This document shows positions 1 to 9,042 of a DNA stretch of 62,941 nt, piece after piece. How positions within the stretch are numbered: position 1 is the stretch's first letter; each line of letters begins with the position of its first letter. The notes beneath the pieces are model-generated. The model was not told where the DNA came from. It made no database searches and saw only the letters and a list, made by a program, of their open reading frames with translations. This stretch comes from Pseudomonadota bacterium (GTDB lineage: Bacteria; Pseudomonadota; Alphaproteobacteria; Rhizobiales; Xanthobacteraceae), in the NCBI GenBank assembly GCA_018971625.1, contig JAGXAJ010000016.1, positions 1 to 62,941 of the forward strand. The letters are read 5' to 3'. A program made the translations under genes and the position numbers.

Positions 1-148
1 GCCGCGACGACGATCAAGCGACCCGCGCTCGTCTCGTCTCCGCTATCCCGGCCAGCTCCGACGAGCCGAGCGCTACCGCCAAAACCCGCCGCTCAAAGGG
101 GTCAAAATTGGAAGCCGATACGGGGTCAAATTTGGGAGCCGATTGACA
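1..148. mobile_element. Truncated end of an IS21-like insertion sequence
   Basis: Two near-identical 22-bp direct repeats (98-119 and 122-143, each starting GGGGTCAAA and ending GCCGAT) are followed by TTGACA at 143-148. Repeated terminal motifs of this form are typical of IS21-family ends in rhizobia. A P-type ATPase reading frame starts in mid-gene immediately after 148, so the element appears to have inserted into, or been joined to, that gene. The rest of the element lies outside the window. The family assignment is by resemblance only. Confidence 0.45.
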
Positions 149-402
149 GTCAACGATGCGCCGTCGCTGAAAGCCGCGCATATTGGCATCGCCATGGGCG
201 GCCCCCCGCACGGATGTGGCCCGCGAAGCCTCGTGCTGCTGGATGATGATTTCGGATCGATTGTCACGGCGATCCGGCTGGGCCGGCGCATCTATGACAA
301 TCTTCGAAGGGGATGAGCTTCATCGTTGCGGTCCATGTGCCGATTGCGCGCCTCGCATTGCTTCCGCTTCTATTCGGATTGCCCATCATTATCAGCCCTA
401 TC
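149..402 (+). pseudogene. Central fragment of a cation-transporting P-type ATPase
   Basis: Translation gives the hinge motif VNDAPSLKAAHIGIAMG and then, in shifted frames, the stretch VLLDDDFGSIVTAIRLGRR, IYDNLR and a membrane segment ending GLPIIISPI. This is the phosphorylation-domain hinge and first C-terminal membrane helices of a COG0474-type (PMA/Ca-type) cation ATPase. At least two small frameshifts and the absence of both gene ends make it a relic. The part that should follow (FSPIHIAFFEMVIDP onward) is found 52 kb away at 52152-52844 on the other strand, and that copy lacks just this central segment. Confidence 0.8.
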
Positions 403-942
403 CGTTGATAAGGCCCCGAACAGCCTCCTCGGAATTGACGACCGGATCAATCAGCAGCGCCTGCGACGCTAACTCCTTAGGTGCGTGCACTGCGGCCTCG
501 ACAGCTATCTGCTGAACACTGACTTGGGTAGCCATGAGCTTCGCAATGGCATCCGGCAGCGGCCCAAGAGAGACAGGGTGGATGCCTGCCATATCGGCGA
601 TAACGGGCACTTCCACCGCCGCGTCGGCGCATAGGTTCGGAATGATGCTCCGATTGTAAACGACAGCCGATTCAATGAGATGTCTGCGATTGCGCAGCAC
701 GGCCGATATCACTGCACGTTCACCTGGTGGTGAACCACCACGATGGTGCCTCCATCCGCTCCGAAAGAACGTCGTCGATCAATCGCTGAAGTTTGGCACG
801 CTCACCCTCTCCCAATCGAAATTATACACGCCTTCACCTGCTTCCCATCTGAAGGAAAAGTACTCGCCGACATGAGCGTCTCCGCAGCCGAGCCAATATC
901 CGAAGGCTCGCAACAATTTTCGCGTCAGCGGTACAAACGACG
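398..942 (-). pseudogene. GH4 family glycosidase (alpha-galactosidase type) relic
   Basis: The minus strand encodes the C-terminal part of a GH4 NAD-dependent glycosidase. An upstream piece contains GCGDAHVGEYFSFRWEAGEG. A second open frame from 712 down to 398 contains YNRSIIPNLCADAAVEVPV, IHPVSLGPLP and QQIAVEAAVH, all characteristic of the C-terminal region of GH4 enzymes. The two pieces are in different frames, with stops around 720-800, and no N-terminal NAD-binding half is present. It overlaps the tail of the ATPase relic by a few bases, so this junction is probably a recombination scar. Confidence 0.75.
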
Positions 943-1178
943 GTGATGCTCTTCTCCTTTTTCTCGCAACAACGGGTATAGGTCAGCTGCCGTTTCACGA
1001 TCACAAAATGCAGGCGAAAATCGCTATGCAATGGCGACCAAAATATCGAGCCGATCTAGCCTGAACGTCCCGAGCGCGGAGTTCCCCAGAAAAACAAACT
1101 CTGCAGCATAACGTGGTGCTCCGCCCGCTCCTGCAGCGGTCTGCTTAATCGTGCTGCGACCTCTGGCGCAAGCGACAG

Positions 1179-1865
1179 TCAGTAGGCGAATACTGGGCTG
1201 TCCGCGAGGTGATCGTTGACCAGAACCACTCCCGGAATGGCCTCGGCCGCCACGCGGATCGCTCGCCGTTCGTCGTCAGACTGAGCGTAGCCCCACAGGT
1301 CCACAACCCCGCCCGCTACGGTGACGCTCAGGTTGTACCTATGCGCCCACGGCTGCTTCTTCATCTCGTCAAGGAGCTTTTGCCTGATCGCGGCATCCGG
1401 AAGAGTCATTTCAAGCTTTGGGCGGGCGCTCGCGATCACCTGGATCAAGTTTGCACGGCTGACGATGCCGACGAGATCGCCATCCCTGCTCACAATCGGG
1501 ATTCGTTTGATCGCATGTTCCTCAAGCATTGTCGCGACTTCATGCAATGGTGTTTCCGGGGCCGCCTTTATGACTTCGCAGGTCATAACGTCATCAACCT
1601 TTGTCGCATGCGATTTGACGTAATCAGCCGCGATAGTCGCGTCGCCGGCCAGGAAATGCACCCACCATGAGTAGGGGCGTTCAGTCCCGGCCTCCGCGCG
1701 ATGCATCAAGTCGCGTTCACTGACAATGCCTACGACCTTGCCTGCACTGTCGACAACAGGAACTGCACTTATGTGTTTCTCAAGCAAGATGCGTGCGACG
1801 TCGCGAACAGTCGCGCCTGTCCTTACAGTAACAACGGGAGAAATCATTACATCTCGGGCCTTCAT
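1179..1865 (-). CDS. CBS-BON domain protein
   Basis: 228 aa. Two CBS repeats (about residues 7-60 and 95-150; HISAVPVVDSAGKVVGIVSE and HAIKRIPIVSRDGDLVGIVS) bind adenosyl ligands in this family. They are followed by a BON domain (about 155-225, with VDLWGYAQSDDERRAIRVAA). Likely an energy- or redox-responsive regulator, cytoplasmic or membrane-peripheral; the partner is unknown. ATG at 1865 is preferred over an upstream in-frame ATG because AGGAATT lies 9 nt before it and the family starts with MKARDVM. It lies downstream of a small membrane protein (1950-2162) and behind the operator at 2224. A close paralogue is at 41274-41942, and a relic of a third BON tail is at 6052-6243. Confidence 0.88.
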   Translation of the reverse strand: MKARDVMISPVVTVRTGATVRDVARILLEKHISAVPVVDSAGKVVGIVSERDLMHRAEAGTERPYSWWVHFLAGDATIAADYVKSHATKVDDVMTCEVIKAAPETPLHEVATMLEEHAIKRIPIVSRDGDLVGIVSRANLIQVIASARPKLEMTLPDAAIRQKLLDEMKKQPWAHRYNLSVTVAGGVVDLWGYAQSDDERRAIRVAAEAIPGVVLVNDHLADSPVFAY

Positions 1866-1949
1866 GATTAGAATTCCTAATTTTAGTGTCGATGAAAGTT
1901 TTGATTTTCGTCGCGTCAGTGACTTGATCCGCCGCTGACGCAAGTGACA

Positions 1950-2162
1950 TTAATCTTGAGTGACGATCATGAGGAGCCAATGGAAAAGCTCCCAACCGGC
2001 CGCAAGCAACAGCGTGGCGATGATGAGGACTCGGCCATACCATGAGACAGTAGCCAGCTTCCGTCGACCTTGCCGGCTTGACTGATCGTTTGTCGCATTC
2101 TCAGACGGTTTAATTTCACCGGCTCCCTTCAATCGCGGAGTCTCGCAAAAAAGGGTTGTCAT
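1950..2162 (-). CDS. Small single-pass membrane protein
   Basis: 70 aa. A polar N-terminus of about 40 residues is followed by one hydrophobic helix (VLIIATLLLAAGWELFHWLL) and a short tail ending IVTQD. I do not recognise a named family. It starts 61 nt after a perfect FixK-type operator and is followed after 84 nt by the CBS-BON gene, so the two are probably cotranscribed. A tail with the same pattern (GWIIF..LVMLVTLD) survives as a relic at 41998-42060, upstream of the second CBS-BON gene. This suggests that the pair is a conserved module. Confidence 0.6.
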   Translation of the reverse strand: MTTLFCETPRLKGAGEIKPSENATNDQSSRQGRRKLATVSWYGRVLIIATLLLAAGWELFHWLLMIVTQD

Positions 2163-2223
2163 GATTGTCTCGTCTCGCTCGGGTTATGCCTTTTTAGTAT
2201 GAGCTCGATACAAATGGACAAGT

Positions 2224-2237
2224 TTGATTTCGATCAA
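2224..2237. promoter_or_regulatory. FixK/FNR-type operator
   Basis: TTGATTTCGATCAA, a perfect TTGA-N6-TCAA palindrome, 61 nt before the small membrane protein start at 2162. This is consistent with class II activation by a FixK/FNR regulator toward the minus strand. Confidence 0.85.
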
Positions 2238-2390
2238 GTCGCGAGAACTTGGAGCGCGTAATAGTCCATTTGATGCCATAGCGTAGGGACTTGCGGCCCT
2301 CGTCGTGGGTGCAATTCGATAATTTGGAATCGTGGTGCCGAGGCTGGCGGCGCAAGATAACAATTTGGCTGACACACGCGGGACGCCGGC

Positions 2391-3056
2391 ATGGATTTCT
2401 GCGCCGACGTGATGAGAAGCTGTTATTCGTCAATGCCCGTCGACCCACGAACGACGACGCCTGACAGGATATCTCGTCCGGCTTCGCCCTGTGTCATTCA
2501 GGCGGGAACGATCATCCCTGCAGCCCTTATCACCGGAATCCGCTCTGATCTTCCCGGCCAAATTACTGCGCAGGTGACCGAAGCGGTTTTTGATTCTCCT
2601 ACTGGCCGCGCCAAGTTGGTGCCGCAGGGGGCACGATTGATAGGCATTTATGATAGTCAGGTGGCATTCGGACAATCGCGCGTGCTGTTGGTCTGGACAC
2701 GGCTGATCATGCCCAACGGTCGCTCCATCGTACTGGAACGTCAAGAGGGAGCGGATGCAGGCGGATATTCCGGTCTCGAGGATGAGGTCGACAACCATTG
2801 GGCTGAGCTATTCAAGGCCGCGCTCCTCTCGACTATTCTTGGCGTCGGAGCGGAGCTTGGCTCCGGTGCTGATACAGGCAGTAACACGGACATTATTCAG
2901 GCTCTCCGGTTGAGCGCGGCGAATTCGCTGAACCAAACTGGACAGCAGGTGGTGCGCCGCAACCTGAACATTCAACCTACATTGACAATCAGGCCAGGGT
3001 TCCCAGTGAACGTGATCGTCAGTCGCGATCTGGTGCTCGAGCCCTATCGGGAGTGA
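2391..3056 (+). pseudogene. trbI: 5'-truncated conjugal transfer protein TrbI (VirB10-like)
   Basis: About 210 C-terminal residues of TrbI, the VirB10-type scaffold of the Trb mating channel. The segment AGTIIPAALITGIRSDLPGQ is diagnostic, followed by SPTGRAKLVPQGARLIGIYD, FGQSRVLLVWTRLIMPNGRS and a C-terminus QQVVRRNLNIQPTLTIRPG. The cytoplasmic and membrane N-terminal half is missing. A trace of the upstream coding (RDEKLLFVNA) is seen in another frame just before, so the gene is truncated and frameshifted. No other trb gene precedes it. The stop overlaps the GTG start of the DUF2274 gene, the normal trbI-DUF2274 order. A shorter second copy lies at 55910-56077. Confidence 0.9.
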
Positions 3057-3292
3057 CAGACGTGAGCAAATTGAAGATAGGCGTCATCGAGGATGAGAAG
3101 CCGGTCACAATGACGATAAGACTCCCGGCTGCGGTTCACCGTGACTTGAGAGCCTATGCCGAAGTGCTAAAGCGAGAAGGTGCTCATACAATTGATCTGA
3201 ACTCGCTCGTTGCTCCGATGCTGGCGCGGTTTATGGCGACTGACCGGGCGTTTCGACGAGCGCGAAGGTATCTTCAGAATGAAGATGGATAG
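3053..3292 (+). CDS. DUF2274 protein of a trb locus
   Basis: 79 aa from a GTG that overlaps the trbI stop (GTGA), or from the in-frame GTG at 3062. The sequence (VTMTIRLPAAVHRDLRAYAE and LVAPMLARFMATDRAF) matches the small DUF2274 proteins encoded directly after trbI in rhizobial and other proteobacterial conjugative elements. The N-terminal half resembles a ribbon-helix-helix DNA-binding fold, but its role is not established. The gene is intact, but its operon partners are gone. A diverged second copy is at 56083-56412. Confidence 0.8.
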   Translation: MTDVSKLKIGVIEDEKPVTMTIRLPAAVHRDLRAYAEVLKREGAHTIDLNSLVAPMLARFMATDRAFRRARRYLQNEDG

Positions 3293-3398
3293 CATCCAGC
3301 GCAGCGATTGCGGGAGCGGACCTGTCGTCCTGCTGGGGGAGAACGGCGCGCGCGGAGCGGCAACTGGCTTTGGCAACTTTCCAGTTCACCGGGGTGAT

Positions 3399-3752
3399 TC
3401 AAAAGACCAGCACCTTCTCGGCGGAAATGGTCATGGCCGCGAGTTCCGCCATGGTGCTGCGTCGTGCGCCTGTTAGAATCTCAGTATCGGCGAGGCCACG
3501 GGCATCCATACATGTACCGCAGAGAAGAATCTGCCCCTTGCCAGCGACTACGCCCTTCAGCATTCGCTCCACATTGTAATAGCCGTCTGGCGTCTTCTGG
3601 CCCGACTTCGCGGCTGTGACCGCGTCCGCCATCAAGAAGACGGTCACGGTAATCGCAGGATGGCTCTTGGGGAGAGCGAGGGCAAGGCGCAAGCCGTTGT
3701 AGCACCGCTCGGTGCCGTACGGGGGGTCGTTCAAAATCAGCAGGATTTGCAT
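3399..3752 (-). CDS. DsrE/DsrF-like family protein
   Basis: 117 aa. Begins MQILLILNDPPYGTERCYNG and contains FLMADAV and a C-terminal GQILLCGTCMDARGL with CxxC-type cysteines, the pattern of DsrE/TusD-like sulfur-relay proteins. The partner and substrate are unknown. ATG at 3752 is chosen because AGGAGAAAG lies 6 nt upstream; a longer open frame extends to 3926 but has no homologous start. It ends a minus-strand cluster that starts with a c-type cytochrome at 4888, so a role linked to respiration or sulfur redox under low oxygen is plausible. Confidence 0.82.
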   Translation of the reverse strand: MQILLILNDPPYGTERCYNGLRLALALPKSHPAITVTVFLMADAVTAAKSGQKTPDGYYNVERMLKGVVAGKGQILLCGTCMDARGLADTEILTGARRSTMAELAAMTISAEKVLVF

Positions 3753-3789
3753 GGGCTTTCTCCTATGCAGCTCAGCGAGCCGGTGGGGC

Positions 3790-3990
3790 TCACTCGCCGA
3801 GCAGACGTCGCCGGTCCTTGAGCTCAGCCTTGTCGATCTCGCCCCGGGCAAAGCACTCCCTGAGAATGTCGTGTGGAGTGCGAGCGGGAATGACGTGAAT
3901 TGAGGAGACGATCTCCTCAATTGCACTGAGCACAGACTGAACGGTATGGGTCACATGGTTGTCAGTCACGTGAACCAGATGACGGCTCAA
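3790..3990 (-). CDS. Small protein with C-terminal SHOCT-like motif
   Basis: 66 aa. The C-terminal 25 residues (ILRECFARGEIDKAELKDRR) match the short C-terminal SHOCT motif, usually attached to other domains. The N-terminal 40 residues (THTVQSVLSAIEEIVSSIHV) look helical. The start overlaps the end of the upstream cytochrome gene by 29 nt, and the DsrE-family gene follows after 37 nt, so it is probably in one transcript. Function unknown. Confidence 0.55.
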   Translation of the reverse strand: MSRHLVHVTDNHVTHTVQSVLSAIEEIVSSIHVIPARTPHDILRECFARGEIDKAELKDRRRLLGE

Positions 3991-4888
3991 TTTTCTGAAG
4001 CGTTGCGGTGCATTCGGCGTCCAGACCTTCAGCTTCTAATTCACGAGCGAATGCGAGTGCCGTTTCGACGTTTTTTTCAGCTTCGTCTTTTGCTTGCTGG
4101 ACAGATTTGACATTAGGCTGCCGATGGAGCCGTGCTGCGGAAGATTCGGGTGCGCTACCCACAGCCTTACCGCCCGCGCGGGCTTTGCTGATCAGCAATT
4201 CCACACGTGCAATTTCGCCGTGGCAGAGTTCTGGCCTGGTTGCCGGCGGGTTGCGGCCAGCGGCAGCCGCATTGGAGTTGCGCAAGCTCAAGACATAAGC
4301 TTTCACTTGTCCCATTTGAAAGTCGAGAAGTTCAGGATTGGGCATGCCGGCGGAGTTCCCGATATGCCGGTGCGTTGTGGTGAGAAACGCTCCTAGCGCC
4401 TCAGAGCTGGTGGTACTGCGTTGGGCGATGGATTCGAACGATGGTGCGGGTGGCCGTAAAGTCGGTTCGATTGATTGGCCGGGGCTGACAACATGGCAGT
4501 TCGAGCACATCAGGACTGCCAGGTAGTGACCTTTCTGTACGTCATCAGATACGCTGGTCGTCTGCTGTGCGTGGGCGGGAGCAAGCGCCAAACATCCGGT
4601 CATCGCCAAGATTGCGAGAAACAGCGCACCTACTGCTGATTGAAGCACGTTAAGTCGTGTCCGCTGGCCGATCCGTTCGCTGCTAGCAAAGCTGGAATTG
4701 CCCGGGGCCTTCGCGCCGGTGCGGGACGGCCGCATCCGAACGTCCACGATCACTGACATTACGCCCAGGCGCTTGCATTCGTCACCAGCCTTGGCCCACG
4801 CCTCGCCAGCACTGGTGGCTTCGATAAAAAGACGCTCTCGTGAACGCTCATCACCGGGAATTTTTTCTGCGGTTACCATGTAAAGCAT
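3962..4888 (-). CDS. Secreted c-type cytochrome with N-terminal extension
   Basis: 308 aa. One haem-attachment motif CSNCH lies at about residues 130-134, after a hydrophobic segment (ALFLAILAMTGCLALAPAHA, about 86-105) that reads as a Sec signal with cleavage after AHA. A single-haem class I fold would follow (VKAYVLSLR is the typical last helix), and then an Ala/Glu-rich helical tail of about 80 residues. The first 80 residues (MLYMVTAEKIPGDERSRERL) would lie before the signal peptide. They may be a separate small gene fused in frame, or the true start may be internal. Probably a periplasmic electron carrier. No FixK box was seen upstream. Confidence 0.7.
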   Translation of the reverse strand: MLYMVTAEKIPGDERSRERLFIEATSAGEAWAKAGDECKRLGVMSVIVDVRMRPSRTGAKAPGNSSFASSERIGQRTRLNVLQSAVGALFLAILAMTGCLALAPAHAQQTTSVSDDVQKGHYLAVLMCSNCHVVSPGQSIEPTLRPPAPSFESIAQRSTTSSEALGAFLTTTHRHIGNSAGMPNPELLDFQMGQVKAYVLSLRNSNAAAAGRNPPATRPELCHGEIARVELLISKARAGGKAVGSAPESSAARLHRQPNVKSVQQAKDEAEKNVETALAFARELEAEGLDAECTATLQKIEPSSGSRD

Positions 4889-5147
4889 TTGCCTGTCCTT
4901 ACCGCTTCCGGAAGGTCGAGTTCAGAAAAGCGCCGCGTGTGTAGTTCAGGTTCACTGTAACCTGAACGAAGTTGGCAGCCTGCGAATTGAGGCAGATCAA
5001 GCCGCGGATCTCTAGGCCGATCTTGGTAGCCACATAGGTGAAACCGGCTATCATCAGTGTCATTTCCACTGAGGGCCGGCATGGATCTACCCGCACCGTG
5101 TGTGCGGGAGACTATTGTTGGTATTACCGAGCGCGAGCCGAGGCAGT

Positions 5148-6008
5148 TTACGGCCGACGCTCCAACAGTTTCTCGGCTCGTTGCAGCAATCGCCGCTTGC
5201 TCTTGAGGTAGCCGGGCGGACGGCTATGCGCTGCCCGGCGCAGTCGTTTGAGGTCACGGAGATCGCCCAACGTTCCGTGGACGCTCTTGGCGGTTTTCGC
5301 GAACCTTAGATCCTGTTTTGCGATGTTCACGCCCAAATCCTGTAGCGTGGCGACGAGATAACGGTAGCGTTTGCACTGAATTCGTAGGCCGTGCAGTTGT
5401 TTGCGATGCAGGGCACGAATATGTCGCCCCTGGCGGAGGATTCTTTTTCTCCAACCGCGCAGTCGTTGGTCGATCTCTTCGTCGACGCGCGCGAAGCGAA
5501 CCGACAGATCGTTCTTCAACCAGGGACCATTTGCGATCCAACGGTTGACCGCCGTCATCAGCCGCTCGTACCGATCCGAAGCGAGTTTCTTGCGCAGGCC
5601 GCGATTCGCCTTCTGTTCAGCGCGCAGCATCGTGCGCCGAGAGCTTCTTGCCCACCGACGGTAACGCTTGCGTCGGGCATAGCTGACCGTCACGTCGTGG
5701 TCGCGCGCTTTTCCAAGACCTGAGTTTAGCCAGCGAAGCTCCTTTTCAATTTCGAGCCACGCATCGTCGTCGGTCATCGGAGAGAAGAAAAGAACTGCGG
5801 CCCGGAGCCGAGTCAGCTCGATCCTCATAGTATGAACGGCATCCGGATCCGCCTTGATGGCGGTCTCGCGCTGCTCTTGGATGAGATGAACGCAATTTCT
5901 GGCGATCTTTTGAAACGCGGTCTGACAGTCCAGTCCAGCTAGTATAGAGACGTGCCGCGATCCTCGGTTGCCGACGTTAGTTGGGGTTGGAGATTCCACC
6001 CCTTTCAT
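5148..6008 (-). CDS. CHAD domain protein
   Basis: 286 aa. Conserved His/Lys/Arg positions of the CHAD fold are present: VHTMRIELTRLRAAVLFF (residues about 59-76), WLNSGLGKARDHDV, and HGLRIQCKRYRYLVATLQ. CHAD domains are helical, highly basic and bind polyphosphate; they often accompany phosphate-related genes. The protein stands alone, without the CYTH triphosphatase domain often fused to it. Lys/Arg-rich throughout. It lies between the cytochrome cluster and groEL, on the same strand. Binding to polyphosphate is inferred from the family. Confidence 0.85.
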   Translation of the reverse strand: MKGVESPTPTNVGNRGSRHVSILAGLDCQTAFQKIARNCVHLIQEQRETAIKADPDAVHTMRIELTRLRAAVLFFSPMTDDDAWLEIEKELRWLNSGLGKARDHDVTVSYARRKRYRRWARSSRRTMLRAEQKANRGLRKKLASDRYERLMTAVNRWIANGPWLKNDLSVRFARVDEEIDQRLRGWRKRILRQGRHIRALHRKQLHGLRIQCKRYRYLVATLQDLGVNIAKQDLRFAKTAKSVHGTLGDLRDLKRLRRAAHSRPPGYLKSKRRLLQRAEKLLERRP

Positions 6009-6051
6009 CGCGAACGATCCTGCAAACTAGTGTGGGTACGACCATCGAGCT

Positions 6052-6243
6052 TTAGGTGCAATTCTGATAGATGAACTCAGGCCTCCGCGTGAGGTGGCCG
6101 TTAACTCCAGAGACACCTGAGATCATCTCGGCGGCGACCAAGATTGCCTGCCGCTCTTTTTTGATTCGACAAGACCTCAAAGATCCACAACGCCCGCGGC
6201 GACCGTGACATCAAGCCTATGAACGTGAGAGCACGTCATTCGC
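6052..6243 (-). pseudogene. Relic of a CBS-BON protein C-terminus
   Basis: Minus-strand translation reads SHVHRLDVTVAAGVVDL, then a stop (TGA where the intact paralogues have TGG for Trp), then GLVESKKERQAILVAAEMIS and GVNGHLTRRPEFIYQN. This aligns with the BON tail of the CBS-BON proteins at 1179 and 41274 (VVDLWGYAQSDDERRAIRVAAE). Only the last 60 residues remain, directly after the groEL stop. It supports repeated duplication of CBS-BON genes in the island. Confidence 0.75.
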
Positions 6244-6245
6244 CG

Positions 6246-7868
6246 TCACATCGCCATTTCCGGTTCCGCCGTTCGCTCGCGCTTCGGTTCTGGGATTTCA
6301 GTCAAAGTCGCTTCGGTGAGCAGCAACACGCTTGCAACTGAGACTGCGTTTTCTAGTGCGGTACGAACGACCTTGACCGGATCGACGATACCAGCCTCGA
6401 CAAGATCAACATATTCCTTGCGCGAAGCATCGAACCCGAAATTACCTTGTCCCCCCAGCATTCGCGCCACGACGACCCCGCCGTCGGCGGCCGAGTTCTC
6501 GGCGATCTGCCGGGCAGGGCCCTCAAGCGCGCGCTTCAGGATCTGAACGCCGGTTCTCTCGTCGCCGTCACAGAGCCCATCTTCCTTGCCGACGGCCTCG
6601 ATGCATCGAAGCAGCGCAAGGCCGCCGCCCGGCACGATGCCTTCGGCCACCGCCGCTTTCGTCGAACTGATAGCATCGTCCAGCGCCTCCTTTTTTGTCT
6701 TCATTTCCGCTTCAGTAGGCGCTCCGACGCGGATGACGGCAACTCCACCGGACAGCTTTGCAAGACGCTCTTCAAGCTTCTCCTTATCGTACTGGCTGGT
6801 TGTCTTCTCAATTTCATTTCGAATCTGCTTGAGCCGCCCATCGATCTGGGCTCGCCCGCCCTTGCCGCCAATCAGTGTCGTATTCTCCTTGTCGGCAACG
6901 ACACGCGCTGCGCGGCCAAGCTGCTCCAATGTGGCGTTCTCGAGCTTGAGGCCGAGATCGTCCGAGATGACCTGCGCACCGGTCAGGATGCCGATATCTT
7001 CAAGCATTGCCTTGCGGCGGTCCCCGAAACCCGGTGCCTTGACAGCGCAGCATTTGAGAACACCACGCAGTTGATTGACGATCAGGGTCGCGAGCGACTC
7101 CCCCTCGATATCTTCGGCAATGATCAGGAGCGGTCGGCCGGATTTTGCGATCTGCTCAAGCAGCGAGACGATGTCGCGCAGCGCGCCGATCTTGTGATCG
7201 CATAGCAGGATGGAGGGGTCTTCAAGGACGGCTTCCATTCGGTCCGCGTCCGTCACGAAATAGGGTGAGAGAAAGCCGCGGTCAAACTTCATCCCTTCGA
7301 CGACTTCCAGCATCGTCTCGGTGGTTTTAGACTCCTCGACAGAAATCACGCCTTCGCCGCCGACCTTCTCGATCGCGTCGGCAACCAACGCTCCGATCGA
7401 AGGGTCGTTGTGTGCTGAAATGGTTGCGACCTGCGCCTTCTCCTCCTTTGTTTTCACAGGGCGCGCCATTGCATGCAGGGCCTCGATCGCGGCGCGTGCC
7501 GCGCGATCGAGGCCCCGCTTCAGATCGATCGCGCTGGCGCCGGCCACTACGTTTCTCACGCCATCAGCGAGGATGGCATGGGCCAGAATTGTTGCAGTGC
7601 TGGTGCCGTCGCCCACCACGTCCCCGGTCTTTTCTGCGGCTTGGCGGAGCACCTGTGCGCCGAGATTTTCCTCGGGGTCCTTGAGGTCGAATTCCTTGGC
7701 AATGGTGACGCCGTCGTTGCAGACAATGGGCGCGCCCCAGCTCTTCTGAATCAAGACCGATTTCGACTTCGGACCTAATGTCACGCGCACAGAATCTGCC
7801 AACAGCGTCGCCCCTCGCAGGACCTTTTCGCGAGCCGCAGAGTGAAATAGGACTTGTTTGTGGGGCAT
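6246..7868 (-). CDS. groEL: Chaperonin GroEL, divergent paralogue
   Basis: 540 aa, the normal length. ATP-binding GDGTST at residues 86-91, [27 protein letters not shown] and [16 protein letters not shown] are all present. It folds client proteins in an ATP-dependent double ring. Differences from housekeeping GroEL: no groES next to it, and the C-terminus ends EPEMAM in place of a Gly-Met repeat tail. It starts 52 nt after a perfect FixK operator, not a CIRCE element, so it is predicted to be a low-oxygen-induced chaperonin using GroES from elsewhere. Confidence 0.95.
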   Translation of the reverse strand: MPHKQVLFHSAAREKVLRGATLLADSVRVTLGPKSKSVLIQKSWGAPIVCNDGVTIAKEFDLKDPEENLGAQVLRQAAEKTGDVVGDGTSTATILAHAILADGVRNVVAGASAIDLKRGLDRAARAAIEALHAMARPVKTKEEKAQVATISAHNDPSIGALVADAIEKVGGEGVISVEESKTTETMLEVVEGMKFDRGFLSPYFVTDADRMEAVLEDPSILLCDHKIGALRDIVSLLEQIAKSGRPLLIIAEDIEGESLATLIVNQLRGVLKCCAVKAPGFGDRRKAMLEDIGILTGAQVISDDLGLKLENATLEQLGRAARVVADKENTTLIGGKGGRAQIDGRLKQIRNEIEKTTSQYDKEKLEERLAKLSGGVAVIRVGAPTEAEMKTKKEALDDAISSTKAAVAEGIVPGGGLALLRCIEAVGKEDGLCDGDERTGVQILKRALEGPARQIAENSAADGGVVVARMLGGQGNFGFDASRKEYVDLVEAGIVDPVKVVRTALENAVSVASVLLLTEATLTEIPEPKRERTAEPEMAM

Positions 7869-7920
7869 GACTTATCCCTCTCATCGCCAAGTGAATATAT
7901 GCGGGGAGAGCGTCATGCAG

Positions 7921-7934
7921 TTGATCTTGATCAA
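7921..7934. promoter_or_regulatory. FixK/FNR-type operator upstream of groEL
   Basis: TTGATCTTGATCAA, perfect TTGA-N6-TCAA, 52 nt before the groEL start at 7868. Confidence 0.88.
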
Positions 7935-8100
7935 CCAAACGAGACTTACGCTGGCGAGCGATCACACGCGGTTAGGGGAATTTTTGTCTAGCCGGCACCA
8001 CCATCGCCAGCTTCAGTATTCGGCGGCAGAGCTGCTCGATCCCGACGAAAGTTGACTGTGAACTCGATAGATGGGTCAAGTTTGTGCCGGACGTTGTATG

Positions 8101-8754
8101 CTAAGATACGATAATAAGCCGATCTTTGACGCTCTTCACACCAGGCGCTGACCACGCCGCGTCCTCGACCGCGATTTTTTCGCCGAAGCTGTGAACCGTG
8201 CCATCTAGCAGGACTTCACTGTCGTCTCGAACGGTCACACGGATATCCCTGGCTTCCACCTCGGCGTGCCGCTTCAGAGCCGCTTCGATCTTGCCCTTGA
8301 CATTGTCAGCCTCTGCATGAGGTTCGACCTCGATATTGTTGATCACGGCTCGAACGCCCGCCAATCTTCGGATGGCGCCTTCGGCGCTGCTTTTTTGATA
8401 TTGCCAATTGACTTTGCCAGTCAGCGTCACCAAGCCGCTGTGAACGGTCACCTGGATGTCCTCGAACGGAACGACGCTATCCCACGAGAGCAGAGTCATC
8501 ACACGTTTGACAAGATCGTCATCAGACGCTCCTCCCTGCATGGGATCAACCACGTCGATCTCGTCCGCGATGCCATGCACCCCCTTGACCCGGCGTACCG
8601 CCGCTATGGCCGCAAGCTTCTGCGCATAGCTATTCACATGCCCGGTGAGCGTCACAACCTTCTGATCGACGGCTACCCCGATATGGGCTGCATCGACCAC
8701 GGGCTCATAGGCGAGCTCATCCAGAATATCGTCGCGCAACTTCAGCTCATTCAT
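8101..8754 (-). CDS. Triple BON-domain protein
   Basis: 217 aa with three BON repeats (about residues 5-70, 78-145, 150-215). Each has the VTLTGxVxxxxxK pattern: KVVTLTGHVNSYAQKLAA, GLVTLTGKVNWQYQKSSAE and EVLLDGTVHSFGEK. BON domains bind membranes or small ligands and occur in OsmY-like stress proteins. There is no signal peptide, unlike periplasmic OsmY, so it is probably cytoplasmic. It starts 54 nt after a FixK operator. A close paralogue of the same length is at 17913-18563. Confidence 0.9.
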   Translation of the reverse strand: MNELKLRDDILDELAYEPVVDAAHIGVAVDQKVVTLTGHVNSYAQKLAAIAAVRRVKGVHGIADEIDVVDPMQGGASDDDLVKRVMTLLSWDSVVPFEDIQVTVHSGLVTLTGKVNWQYQKSSAEGAIRRLAGVRAVINNIEVEPHAEADNVKGKIEAALKRHAEVEARDIRVTVRDDSEVLLDGTVHSFGEKIAVEDAAWSAPGVKSVKDRLIIVS

Positions 8755-8808
8755 GGCCTGCCTCCTGACGCTAGACAGTTGTAGCTATCGCGAACGAGCT
8801 GATGCTCT

Positions 8809-8822
8809 TTGACGCAAGTCAA
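8809..8822. promoter_or_regulatory. FixK/FNR-type operator upstream of BON gene
   Basis: TTGACGCAAGTCAA, perfect TTGA-N6-TCAA, 54 nt before the BON-protein start at 8754. Confidence 0.82.
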
Positions 8823-9042
8823 TGTTTTGGTTCTGGAGCCTGAGGAACTCTTCGCTATTTGGAGGTGCCAAGGCTCCTCTTCAGAATAGAGCCGGTTCGT
8901 AAGACGCCTCCAATCGTTTTTGTATCTGCTTAGTTGTGGCGAGGAGGCGCTCCGCCTGCCGACAAGCTTACAACGCCGTACAAATCATTGAGTGCGCCTG
9001 ACGGTCTAAATAGCCGCGGCGCAAAGAAGGTCGATTGTTATT

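Noticed and set aside
4899..5096. 65-aa minus-strand frame upstream of the cytochrome
   Set aside because: No homology recognised and no good ribosome site; composition is not convincing.
6447..7205. Plus-strand frames of up to 252 aa inside groEL
   Set aside because: Antisense shadows of a clearly conserved gene.
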